Assembly (NCBI GenBank): GCA_963693305.1
Contig: OY855914.1
Coordinates: 25,155,472-25,219,471, forward strand
From: Meandrina meandrites
Taxonomy: Eukaryota; Cnidaria; Anthozoa; Scleractinia; Meandrinidae
Direction of reading: 5' to 3'
Length of the DNA: 64,000 nucleotides
Shown: positions 12,101 to 24,900 of the stretch, piece after piece
Position numbering within the stretch: the first letter of the stretch is position 1
Layout: every line of letters starts with the position of its first letter
Program-made: the position numbers and the translations under genes
The notes under the pieces: model-generated
The model's input: only the letters and a program-made list of their open reading frames with translations
Told to the model about the DNA's origin: nothing
Database searches by the model: none

Positions 12101-15100
12101 TACTTGTAAACCGATCACGAATCTATGTTCGTACCTCACTCCACAGTCCTGCTTTCCACTTAGGGCACGGTATGTTGTTACATCTCATTGTAGTCTGTGG
12201 TCTGTTATTTGGGTTACACTGGGAATTGAGCCCAACGCATTCCACATTACGTTTCTTAAACCCATTACCGCACGTCGCTGAACACTGTAACATAAAAGAT
12301 GTAGTGAATGGCAAGAAATGCACAGCAGTGAAATGTCACAGGAGGTTTTTTCCATTATAGCGTCGACAAAACACATTATCGTTGGAAAGTTTTCGTTCGT
12401 TCGTTCGTTCGTTCGTTCGTTCGTTCGTTCGTTCGTTCGTTCGTTCGTTCGTTCGTTCGTTCGTTCGTTCGCTTGCTCGTTCATCCGTTCGACTGGTCGG
12501 CAAGACGAGACGCCATATGATCCTCTTCCCGATGCTAAAACACACATTGAGTCTGATGTTGCAGTCCGGGTTCCAGCCCTAAGAAAGTACCACTCTAACG
12601 TAACATTTGATGTTTACCTGACTCCATGGTCCTGGTTTCCACTCTGGGCACAGTCCAAGATTACATCTGGCAATGCTTTGTGGTCTACTTTTGGCATCAC
12701 ATCTGAAGTTACCCCCATTACATTGAACTGTGCGCCTTTTAAATCCACTACCACAAGTCTTTGAGCACTGTAAGCAAAGGTATCTTGTAAGAAGACGTTT
12801 CCATCATATTATGGTGCACAGCAATTCATTTTGTCAGAGAGTTGTTTCTTAAACTTGCTTTTAAGCTGTTTAAAATATGCATCTACAGTTCGAGAATTAC
12901 TCTGTTACTCAAAACCGTCAAGGAATTCAAGAATGTCGCTTGCTAGCTAAACTGCTCAGTAAGTGCCGCATATTCAAACAAACATTTCTCTTGTTGTACA
13001 GGCAGGTAGTACAAAAAGCTATCTAGTGTATAAAACAACTTACTGTGCCCCACGAACTTGTTGTCCACTGTGGACATGTTTCCAGGTCACATCGTTCTGT
13101 GGTCGGCGGCTTTTTTCTAGAGTCGCATGGTATGTCTTTATCACTGCATTCCACTGAGCGAGTCTTAACACCTGAACCACATGTTACTGAACACTAAAGG
13201 AAAACAACCAAAAGTAATCATTAGCCCTGAAAGCTTGTAGCTATGCGGAAAACAGTTTTAAAATCGACTTCTTACTTTGCTCCAGTCCTCCGTTATCCAG
13301 TAAGGACACGGTCTGATGTTGCAGTCTTCTTTAGCATCTGGTCGGATTTTCTCGTCACATCCGGGACTTGACTGCCCATTTGCAAGCCTGCATCCAACAC
13401 TTCGGTGCCTTGTGCCTTTGCCACAGGAGACTGAGCACTAGATAAAGAGAGGCGCGATTCAAGAATTATTTTCAAAGGCAACGTAGTTTAAAGTAAAGAT
13501 GTTATTGTAAACATGTCGACAAAGCCTTCACTTGACCTCTTATAAGTAAAGAAATTATGCCTTCGTCGTATAAACTATATAGGAGATGCGCGCGGTGGAC
13601 TCTGGATCGAACGGTCCGGGTTCCAGCCCTGACCGGGGCACTGCGTTGTGTTCTTGGTCAAGACACTTTACTCTCACTGTGCTTCCCTCCACCAAAGTGC
13701 GTAAATTGGTTCCGTCGAACTAACGCTGGGGTAACCCTGCGATGGACTAGCATCCCATCCAGGGGGAGTAGAAATACTCCTAGTCGCTCAATGTGACAGA
13801 CACTGGGATAAGCTCTGGCGGTACTGGCCACTTGGCTCGACGCAGACTTTACTTCTCACTGCATAAACTATGCACTATACGCTATAACATGTAAATAGTT
13901 CCTTTTACCTCGCCCCATAGACTTGCTATCCACTGTGGACACTCTTTGAGCTCACATCGCTCTGTGGTCGGTGGTTTTGTTCTAGCGTCACAGCTTATGT
14001 CTCTATCACTGCATTCTACTGAACGAATCTTTACTCCTGAACCACAAGTCACTGAACACTTTTGAAAAAAAGAAAACAGTACGTCAGCCAAACAAAAGCA
14101 AGGTTTCAAAACAGAACACAGACATCAAAAAGCGGAAAACTACAGAACGTTTTTTTTTTTGCTGGTCTCGACACTAACATTGGTATAGCTAAGAGAATTC
14201 AACCGCCTTTTCCCGAAGAACAAATTAAACGGACACCTCTCTGAGTTTAACAAACGAGTAATAGAGTAGCAGAAAAATGTAGCAGGGTACTTCATCTTCC
14301 TTCCCTTCCCCACAAGGCGAAAAACGTAGCTGAGCGGATAATCAGCTTTGTTACCGGTCCTCCGCTTCAGATAAAGTAAGTGTGGTCTAAAAACGTGTTT
14401 AAGGAAGTTCATCCTTGTAAAAAAAGGGAAAAGAGTTCATCATCGTTAACTCTGTACATATTTTATAATTCGTGTATTAGTACAGTGAAACCTTACCTTG
14501 CCCCAATCTTCCGTTATCCATGTGGGACACGGTCTGATGTTACAGTCTTCTTTAGTCGCAGGTTTGATTTTCAAGTCACATCCGGGACTCGATTGTCCAT
14601 TCGCAGATTTGCATTCAACACGCCGCTGTCTTTGGCCTTTACCACAGGAGACTGAGCACTAAGGATAAATGTATTTAGAAGTTTGATTCCATCTCAAAGA
14701 ACTTAAGATTAAATAAGAATTTTTGAAAAAAACGATGTAATACGCAAGATATATTACACGTGGGATCAAATGGTCAAAAATTTTGAACAAGACGATTATT
14801 AAACGACAAGCTATGCATTGGAACGATGTAGCCATTATATAATTGAGAAAATAAAAGTCAATGTGACGGACTGGTGTTTTCGCTTTGTAACTGCACCTTG
14901 AGTCACATCATGACAGTTACGTGAAGTAAAAGTCACGGCAAAATGCAGTGGGAAAATGCAGTCGAAAGACACATCAGTAACATTACATGACGCATCATCA
15001 TCAATACAAGGAAAACTATGAACCTTTCCACAATCAAAAAGGCTATTTAGTTGTTTGTTTCATAGATTGCACCATCCCTCCCCCCCCCCCCCCCCCCCCC

Positions 15101-18100
15101 CCTGAAACGTAACTAAACAAGACATCGAATATAAATCATTGTATACCTCGCCCCACGGGCTCGCTATCCACTGGGGACATGCTTTAAGATCACATCTCTC
15201 TGTGGACGGTGGTTTTGCGCTGGGGTCACAGCTTATGTCTTCATCGCTGCATTCCACAGATCGCATCTTTATTCCAGAACCACATGTTACAGAACACTGC
15301 AAATGAATCATCAATGATATGTCTTAGCGGCGAATCAGACGGTACGATTTTGCTACGATTATTGCACGCGAGACGCTTTCGCCATGACTGCAACACAAGT
15401 CTTCCTTACGAAAGACGCGCGCGCGTGTAAATGTGCGAAATCTGGTTTAAAATGCACCACTTACTTGTCCCCAGTCTTCTGTCATCCATGTAGGACACGG
15501 TCTGATATTGCAGCCTTCTTTAGTTGCAGGCTTGATTTTCTCGTCACATCCGGGGCTTAACTTTCCATCAGTAGATTTGCAGTCGACAGTCCGCTGTCTT
15601 GTGCCCTGACCGCAGGAGACTGAGCACTAAAAAAAGAGACGAAACGAAAGTCACTTTATTATAATAGTCAAAGTTGGCGTGTATCAGAATTGGGTCAGAA
15701 TTGAAATGTTGGTAACGCGTTGTTGTTAACTTCGATGTTATTGTTTGATTTAGCATTCCTGTTTGGTATTTTGAATCACCCAAAACTACATTTTTGGAAG
15801 GAATTTTATACATCGAATAAAATTGCAAAAATATATTGGCATGCTTATTAATACGGGAAGGATTTCAATAATTCTCCTAAGGAATATAGAGCCGTATTCC
15901 ATAATATATTCGATAGTTTTGTAACGTAAGCGGTAAGTCTCTAAAAGAGTTCATATATGTTTGCAAACGTCGAAGTATCGTCGGAACATCTTCAGAAATC
16001 TTCGGAAACGGTCGCAGCCATTCGGTAAGTTTGAGGCGCAAAAAATTGTGGAAACAGCTTTACCTCTTCCCAAGGACTTGCCACCCACTGTGGACATGTT
16101 TTGAGTTCGCATCGTTCTGTGGTCGGTGGCTTTTTTCTAGAGTCGCATCTTATGTCTTTATCACTGCATTCCACAGAACGAATCTTAACGCCTGAACCGC
16201 AAGTCACAGAACACTGTAAAGTAATAATTCGTAATTATTGGATGAGGCTGGTATGATATGAAGAATTATGCAGATCCTAAGAGATCTGCATAATTCTTCA
16301 TATCACACGAAAGCCGAATTCAATAATTGTTTTATTATTCATTCAAAATATTACCAGAGCTCTAAAAACACGAAATGCATTTAAATGGTTCTCAGTTAGA
16401 CGTAGAAGTTTCGCAAAACAGTGGCCAATTCCTCCGCTGTTGCTGGATTTTGGATGTTTTTCTCCTGAAGATAAGCTTTAAAAATCAAGTGACTTGCCTT
16501 CGAAGCTCTTTTTTGTGTTTTTGCTATCTTTATCGTCTAATAATTTGGAAACTTTTTCGTCGCAATGTTCAAACCTTGCGGCCATTTTCGCGCTTTCTAG
16601 CTGTTCGGCATCAACGCCGTGACGTCAATCGTCCAATAATTATTACATCAATAACTAAAACTTCTTCCAAATTTGGTCGATGCTAGCCGGTTAGCTGCAA
16701 TTAGCTGGGGATTGAAAGCCAATCAGAAACGGGTAAATATTTTGAATGAATTATAAATCATTGTTATATCATTAGTGTTTCCTTTAAAAATTTCGCAAAA
16801 ACTGCAAACAAAGGCATAACATTGGTTTCTTACCTGGCCCCAGCCTTCCGTCATCCAATAAGGACATGGTCTGATATTACAGGCTTCTATTGTTGCAGGT
16901 TTGATTTTCTGATCACATCCGGGGCTTGACTGGCCATTTGCAAATCGGCAATCAACGCTTCGCTGCCTTTGCCCTTCTCCGCAGGAGACTGAGCACTATA
17001 TAGAAGGAAACATTGAGTTGAGAATTTTGCAATGGCATTTGTTCAAAACCTTTACAGTTAAACACTCCCTCCCTACATAAAACGAGCAATCGCTGAAGAA
17101 CAGCATCGTGCGCTCGTTGCTCTTTGAAAGAGACAGAATTGCTTGATTTTAGGCTTAAAAGTACATCATATTGCAATTTTCGACTGCATCCATTAGAGAT
17201 TCTGCAAAAACAATTACACTATTCGTCCTCGTTTTCAATGAGCAATAATCAACTCGGCTGCGTCTTGGTGACTGTTCGCTCGTAAAAAAAATCGGGCTCC
17301 TCGTCTTATAGTAAAATAGAACTCCAGTAACTATGGTTACTTGTTACTAAGATATCGCATGTCCCAGTGTGATATAAAAACCGATTGCAAGATTAGAACA
17401 AGGCAATATAAGTCTTTCGAACTTACTTCACTCCACGGTTCCTCATGCCACACGGGACATGCACTCAAGATACAGGCCATAACACGTGGCGGTCTCGTGT
17501 TGACATCGCAGTCGTTGCTAATCTGTCCATTATTCAATCTGCAATGTACTTGGCGATGCCTTTCGCCCTGACCACATGTAACAGAGCACTAAGAGAAGCA
17601 AACTAACATAAATTAAAGTCATAGAAAGGCGTTTTGCTCCTAAAACATGAATTACAAATAGTCGCCATTCTATATTTCAAATGTCTTGATCCTAACAGTA
17701 GGCAGGGCGCGTGTTACATATAAACCAAGAAAATGGCCTCCGTCACCATGAGTTCTTGTAGCTCAGTGGATAGAGCGCCCAACCGGTATCTGGGAGGTCT
17801 CTATCATATTGTTACATAGTATACACGCCACCATAACGGCATTTAGTTCATAAAAATGTATCATTTAAGAAATGCATGCTCTTTACCTCACTCCAGCTGC
17901 CCTCCCTCCATCTCGGTATTTCTCGGGGAGTTGTCGGAACTGGTGTCGTGGTCGGTTTTGTTCGTGTCGTGTTCGAAGTGTCGTCGAGTTCACAAGGCCT
18001 TATTTGACAGTCCCTTCGGTTTTTTGGTCGCGTTTTTGGATCACAGTTTTCATCCTCTGTTATTTTCCAGTTATCGTATGCACACTTGACCACACGAAGC

Positions 18101-18867
18101 TGAAAACCTTTTCCACATCGTTGAGAGCACTGCAAGGAAAGGTGAAGCCGTTAATTAGAGGATGCAATTTGACCAAGTAATTAGGACGCTGTTCTTGTAA
18201 TGAGGTCCCAGGCTCAAATCCTCCTCCCTGCCACTGATGGATTTGTGTTCGGTGGTCCCGAATTCAACTCCTCCACGCTTTGTAAATAGCCCGCTGGTCA
18301 GCCTTCTGCCAGTTGGGATTATTTTAACAAGTTTCTGTTCTATTTACAACACTTCTTTATTTGCAGTGTGCTCAATTAGCAAAGCAGTGCTAAATACTCT
18401 GATATTTCACTAAAGTGATTAAGTGATTATACAAGTAACCAAGGCATGAAAGGATTAATTCTTACTCTGCCCCAGGACCCGTGCTTCCAGCTCGTACACG
18501 GTAAGACCTTGCACTCCTCTATGTCAGCCGGTTTTGGAGTGCCTTCACAATATTGTTCGCGAACCACTTCCTGTTCTTCTACAATTTCCTGTTTCCCAGG
18601 CTTCACTTTCACGCACTCGACGTTACGGTACCTTGTTCCGGCTTTGTCTCCGCATGTGACAGAACACTGCAAAATGAAACAATAAACAAACACTTTAATA
18701 GCAAGAAGGCTTACTATCAGCGTATGTGACAGAATAATAATAATACTAATAATAATAATTATAATAATAATAATAATAATAATAATCAGCAGCAACAATA
18801 ACAACAACAACAACAAAAGTATCGTCGCTGTGGTCGTCGTCGTCGTCGTCCTCCTCCTCTTCTACAT

Positions 18868-18926
<59 letters not shown>

Positions 18927-21900
18927 TTAGCAAGAAGTAAAAGAAGAAAACGATAACAACAACCACAATTATAACAAAATGACAGATGTGTTGAATCTTA
19001 CTTGGGACCAAAGTGTGATTCTCCAGTAATAATCCAATGTCTTTTGCTCATCAAAGTGTAACAACGTTGTCTGACAATCTTCAATTTTGCACTCTTTGCG
19101 TGACACTGGTCTAGTATGGGGCGAACACTGTGAATCCTCCACGGTGCTGGCGACCAGGCCTCTGCCAGATAGACACAGAACTTGTCGAGTCTTGAGTCCC
19201 GTGTCACAACTCTTGGAGCACTGGAACATAAGATACAGTACATTAATGACCTTTTGCAAAAAGCGGTTACGTAGTAAAAAAAAAACCCATGCTTCATGGT
19301 AAAAGAATGAGACAGCCTCTAAACAAACTAAAGCGACTTGAACCAGTCAAACTTGAAATAACCTCCATCAAAACGATCTATCCAATCATCCAATAGTTAA
19401 ACCCATTAGAACATTATGAAACAGTTCTCGACCGTTAGGACCAAAAATGATTTGCAAATCGTTTTATCGGGATCCCAAATCAGTTACAGTAAACACTCTG
19501 GCTCTCTCTTGCCTAAACTTTCCGTCTTAGAGAAATTTTCTAATGGAGTTTAGTAACTAAAAGTAAAATAACTGAAAAACGGCAGGGACGGGACCAACGC
19601 CAGCTGGTGTCCGTCTCATAGAGGTATCCGTTAAGAGAGAGTCGGCTGTACGTGTAGTTTGAAGTGGTCAGTCCCAAGAAAACGCGACCTTAAAGATAGC
19701 GAGTCTTTTACTTACGTCTGTCCATTTTCCCGCGAACCAATAGGGACAGGAGGTCTTCGCGTCACATGACTTTGATGTGAGTGGCTTCTTTCCAGGGTCA
19801 CACTTGGTATCCTCAACTGTTCCCTCTGCTCCTGTACATTTCACTTGACGGGTCTGCTGCCCCACACCACATGTCACACTGCACTGGGAGAGGAACACAA
19901 TGAATGTCTTGCTCATTTGTTTTAATTCTATTCTGTGCTGTAGACTAGCAGCGTTTTACACAGATAGCTAAGGAAAAGTCTGTGTCAATAAGAGGAGTCG
20001 AAAACGGCCAAGGGGAGCAGGGGTGGCGCAGTGGTGAGAGCGCTCGCCTCCCACCAATGTGACCCGGGTTCGATTCCGGCCCTGTGCCATATGTGGGTTG
20101 AGTTTGTTGTTGGTTCTCGTCCTTGCTCCGAGGGTTTTTCTCCGGGTTCTCCGGTTTTCCTCCCTCCATAAAAAAACTAACACTTCCAAATTCCAATTCG
20201 ATCGGGAATAAACAGTGTCCCCAATTAGCACACCAGTGCTAAATACACTTGACACTTAAATAAAGTGATTTATTTATTGATTTATTTATTTATGGGTGCT
20301 GACTTGATTCATCAGCCTACCCTAACCGTTTGGCAGTTCTGATTAAGCCCCTGCTTAAGACCGCCACACAATGACACTGGTCACGTCTCGACTACGGACC
20401 TATTCATCTGAAATCTAGCAAATGAACGTTATTTTCCACAATCAAAGGTTACGGGATGAGCTAAATAACGTCTTGCCTTGACGACAGAAATTGTTTGAAA
20501 GCAAAGAAACAACAAGCACTTAAATATCGTCCAAGCGTGCTTTTCAGTACGGGTATGTCCCTCAGATCTGTATATTTAGATCATATTGCAAAGCTAAAAG
20601 TATCATAATTTTACAAACTGTGGCAAATGTTGCTCAGGTGAAACCATATGAAAGGCGAAAAATATCTGATTTCCATGCACATACTACATATCATGCAGAC
20701 AGACATACAGACAGATAGACAGTCAGACAGCCAGTAAGACATAGAGACAGTGAGGCAGACAGACAGATAAAAAGATAGACATTCAAACAAACATACAGTA
20801 AGTCCTTCATTCAGGCAGGCAGGTAGACAGAGAGACAGACAGAGAGACAGACAGAACACTAGACAGACGGAGTCAGAGAGGTAGACAGCTAGACAGAGAG
20901 ACAGACAAACAGACAGTCGACAGACAGACAAACAGACACACAGACTATCAGTCAGAGAGATAGTCAGACAGACAGAGTCAGGGAAATAGACAGACAGACA
21001 GACAGTCAGACAGAAAGACAGGCAGTCACCAATGAATATATGTGAACGTTCGACTTACCGAGCTCCAGTCCCCCTCCGTCCACCATGGGCACTTAAATGT
21101 GTTGCAATGCCTCCTTTCTGCGAGTCTGTCTTCAGGTCGGCAATCTCTTTCTATCAAGATTTCTCCAAAGCTATCCACGCACGTAGCTTGCCGGGTCTGT
21201 TGTCCATTACCGCAACTTTTTGAACACTGTAGATGACAAACAAGAAAACCATTTCCTTGGTTAGATACCATAATATAACCATTAATTATTATTCATTCCA
21301 TTGAATGACTGGGGCGTTTCTTTTGTTTCAGGAACTCAAAGCTCAAAGTCCTGAGGACGCTTCTTAGAGACAGGGCGCTAATCAAGGACGGAGTGCTTAC
21401 TTCGTGTAAAATGAACGAAACTGCTCTCATTTAAAGGAGCCTTGCCCTCAGATGCATACGAATAACAATCGAGAACACCTCTTTTGTAATCAGCAGGAAT
21501 GATGTGGGCACCTCAGAAAGAAGATCAATCACGGTTGAAATTAATGAATCTGACTTCATTGAAATTGAAACAGGATAGAGGCGCTTGTGTAATGGGACCG
21601 CTTCTTGGTGTAGAGGTGTTTATTAGAATAGGGGCGCTTGTTAATGACAAAAACACTTTCAAATGGGCGCTTATTAGCAAGTGGACGCGTGATGGTATTA
21701 ATCGAATCATGACGCTATTCGTAAATCACCTTTTAAAACTATATAACAATTCATCAAGTTAAGCCAAAGGAAATCAGAACCGTAACGGTGGTTTCCATTT
21801 GTGATCTTAATTAGCATAGATTTTAACGATTTTATTTCTCCGTTTTCTCCGCAGTTTTAGTTACGATTGGGAAGATGTATCAAACACTGGAGAGAGTGTT

Positions 21901-24900
21901 TCATCACATTTCCAAACACCTCAAAGTTCGCCAATAATACCCCGTTGCACGTTGAATTTTTAACTCTCTTCTCCGTGTTTGAAAATGTGATGCAACACTC
22001 TCTTGAGCGCTTGATATATCGCTTAACTATTTAAACTATTGTAAGATTTCTTGGTTATGTTATTAAATACCTCTGTCCATTTAGAGTACATCCACTTGGT
22101 GCCCTCGCACGTTCCCTCGCAAGGAACCACCACAGCAGGTTTCACGCCGGGGCAATGTTTGTCCTGGACAACGTCCCATCGACCCCTGCTAATGCGCATG
22201 CACCTTACGTTTCGACTCTGGTACCCAGATCCACAACGGGCGGAACATTTTCCTCGGTTTTGTATGTGCCATCTGACACAACAAGAAGGGAAGTTATAGA
22301 TGAGTGTTAATTGAAATGTAATTGAAGCGTTCAAATATTTAAATAAAATGAATAAGGACAACAAAAAAGAAATGGTTTCTGTCAATGAAGTGCCGATGCA
22401 CGTTACAATTTCTACGGATTTGCGTCGATTGCATTACATACCTGAGGCGGCAGCTAATATTACAGTCTTCCGTTACGCTACTCGGTCGTGTCCTCTGGTC
22501 ACAACGTGAACTCGATACAAGCTGTCCATCAATAGCACGAACACATCTTGGTCGCCGCTTTCTTTGTCCTGAAATAAGGAGACACGGGTAGTTTAAGATT
22601 TTAAATCGATATGATCACTAAGAGCGTAGTTTCTGTAGCCCTTTGCCGTGCGAAATATACCTATTCCTTCAAAGCTTACCAAAAGGGTTATGTCGTACCT
22701 TTGCGAAATGAATTGCATTAGGGATGCTACTCTATAAATTGTCGTCGAAATGCTGAAGCGTTGCAGACTAACGAAGACAACGAAACTGTTGCGAGATGTA
22801 GCCATCGAGGAGGCTACCCTTTAAATATATCGGGGGAGGAAAAGGAGAAAAAAATAGCATTTTAGCTCCTCTGTCTTATTCTTACACCTCTTTTTTTTCT
22901 TATGTCAACAAAATTGCGAGCGTTTTACGTTTCACGACAGTCTCAAGACATGATAACTGGAATGGTTTCTTGGGCAAAGTGAAATAAATGAAGAAACGTT
23001 CTCAAGTAAAATTACTCAGAAAAAAAAAATAGTAAATTGACTTGAGAGCGCTTCTTCATTTCGTCTCAGAACAATTTGCCTGGTGCAAGCGCATAGAAAA
23101 CATCCCTACCTTGACAAAGCTTGCTGCATTGAGTCCATGGTCCAAGCTGATCCCATCTGTAAACGAACTTTGTAGGTTCCTCTACTTTCTGGTTGAGAGC
23201 GTAGTGAACATTAGGGGGATAAACGTCTCCAACTTCAAGGACCTACAGAACAATGAGAAAAAGGGACTGAAAATCTTGACCGCTTGGAAAAACGATGTCT
23301 GAAATATCTATCAAAAATTCCGTTAATTAATAACCTGTTTAACAGGTACGGACCCAGTCAGTCTTACGCCCAAGGTCATAATCAGAAGCAAGGTGTCACG
23401 AAAATTACTGAAGTAGTTTTTAAAAGACTCGTTCAAAAAGGTGCCAAAACAAAAATATCAGCCGGCAAAAACAGCCATCAACATAGGATGCGAATCTCAC
23501 GTTCTAAGGTTATAGAGAGATTAAGCATGACGTTTGTTTTTCCCGCGAACGGCAAAAATTCCACTTCTGCCGTCTGCCGTTTGGCGTTTGTACGCGGAAA
23601 TGAATAGGTTTGTGTTTGTCGTGAATGTGTGATTTTTCACCTATTTTTCTTAGAGATAAATAGGTAACAAAACGAAGGGCAAGCTCGCATTTGAATAAGT
23701 CAGTCCGACATTTTATTTGCAGCACCAAATGGACGCTTGTTACTGTGGCTTCATCCAATCCCAGAATGACTAGCGCACCAAGCTGGTGCCTAGTCTCCTC
23801 CAAAATTTATTTCTAAGTGGGATCTATTGTGACAGGTGGAGTTACTATGGTAACGACTTAAGTGGAATTGTTTACTTACATGTACTTTGATTGGTTCCGT
23901 TACTTTCCCGTCAATCTTGATTTGTTCCGTTACTTTCTCTGAACCCGAATACCAGACCTTCGAGCCTGCGAAGCGGAATTCTCTCACTCCAACTCCAATG
24001 ATCATTCCTCCGTTGAGAAGGAAATTTCCGCTATCAGCTTGAAGCGCTGACAAGAACAAATTAAAAAGCAACTTTAGATCATGTTGACTCTACGTTAAAG
24101 AAGCTACGTCACGGGGATTTTGCAGATTTTTTTGTCTAAACTATCCTGAAATTAGTGGTAAGCAACTTTGCCCACGAAAGACATAAAAAAAATATTTGGA
24201 GACCCGCGGAAACGACTTGAAAAGTTTAGCCTCAATTTTTCAAGTTGTAATCCATTTCCATCATAGCCATCCGCAGTCAAAGACGCTTGTTAACAGTTTC
24301 AGTGCTCTAATATAACACTTGCTAAGATAAATGGACCCAACAGAAGATACCTACCTAAATAATTGGGATCTTCGCGATTTTTCCAGCCGTGTTGAGTAAT
24401 CACTATATCGGTCGAGCCAACAGGAATTGTAAATATATAGTTGTACCCTGTAAATGAAAACGTAAAAAAACCATCAAATGATGTTTTGTTTCATTACAAC
24501 GAGTACATAGTTTATTGTCAATGTTCTGGCCGAGTTTGCCCGAGGTTTGTGGAGTACGTGGATATTGCCATGACAAACTAATCGAAACTTAGAATGAGAT
24601 TGCTAGAAGCGTAAACGATTGATAAACTTTAAAATGCTTTGTAACTGTACAGAAGTAACGACTGGTAATATTGGACAATATTATAACGGATTGAATAAAA
24701 CATGACCTTTACATGAGCTAGTCCTCGCTAATATCATGCCGGTAAACCTTACCAAACCTTGTGTCGTTAAATGTTCCAGTGAATCTCCTGCATGATGAAT
24801 TGTCTCCGTCACACACTCCGCATTTATCAACCTTCTTCTTTGAGTTAAGGACTCTGTCACAGCCTGCGGGCTACAAAAACGGAGCGACCAAGTCATATTT

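Noticed and set aside
12185..12764. Open frames rich in FVRS or NERT repeats on both strands
   Set aside because: They are translations of the (TTCG)n microsatellite.
17752..17806. tRNA gene
   Set aside because: Only the A-box half is present; no B box or acceptor-stem pairing follows.
18685..18816. Leu/Ile-rich stretch that could look like a membrane segment before exon 25
   Set aside because: It is the AAT microsatellite read in frame; the splice acceptor before CSVTCG removes it.
20611..20931. 106-codon minus-strand frame rich in Cys, Leu and Ser
   Set aside because: Translation of the degenerate (CAGA)n array, with no other support.
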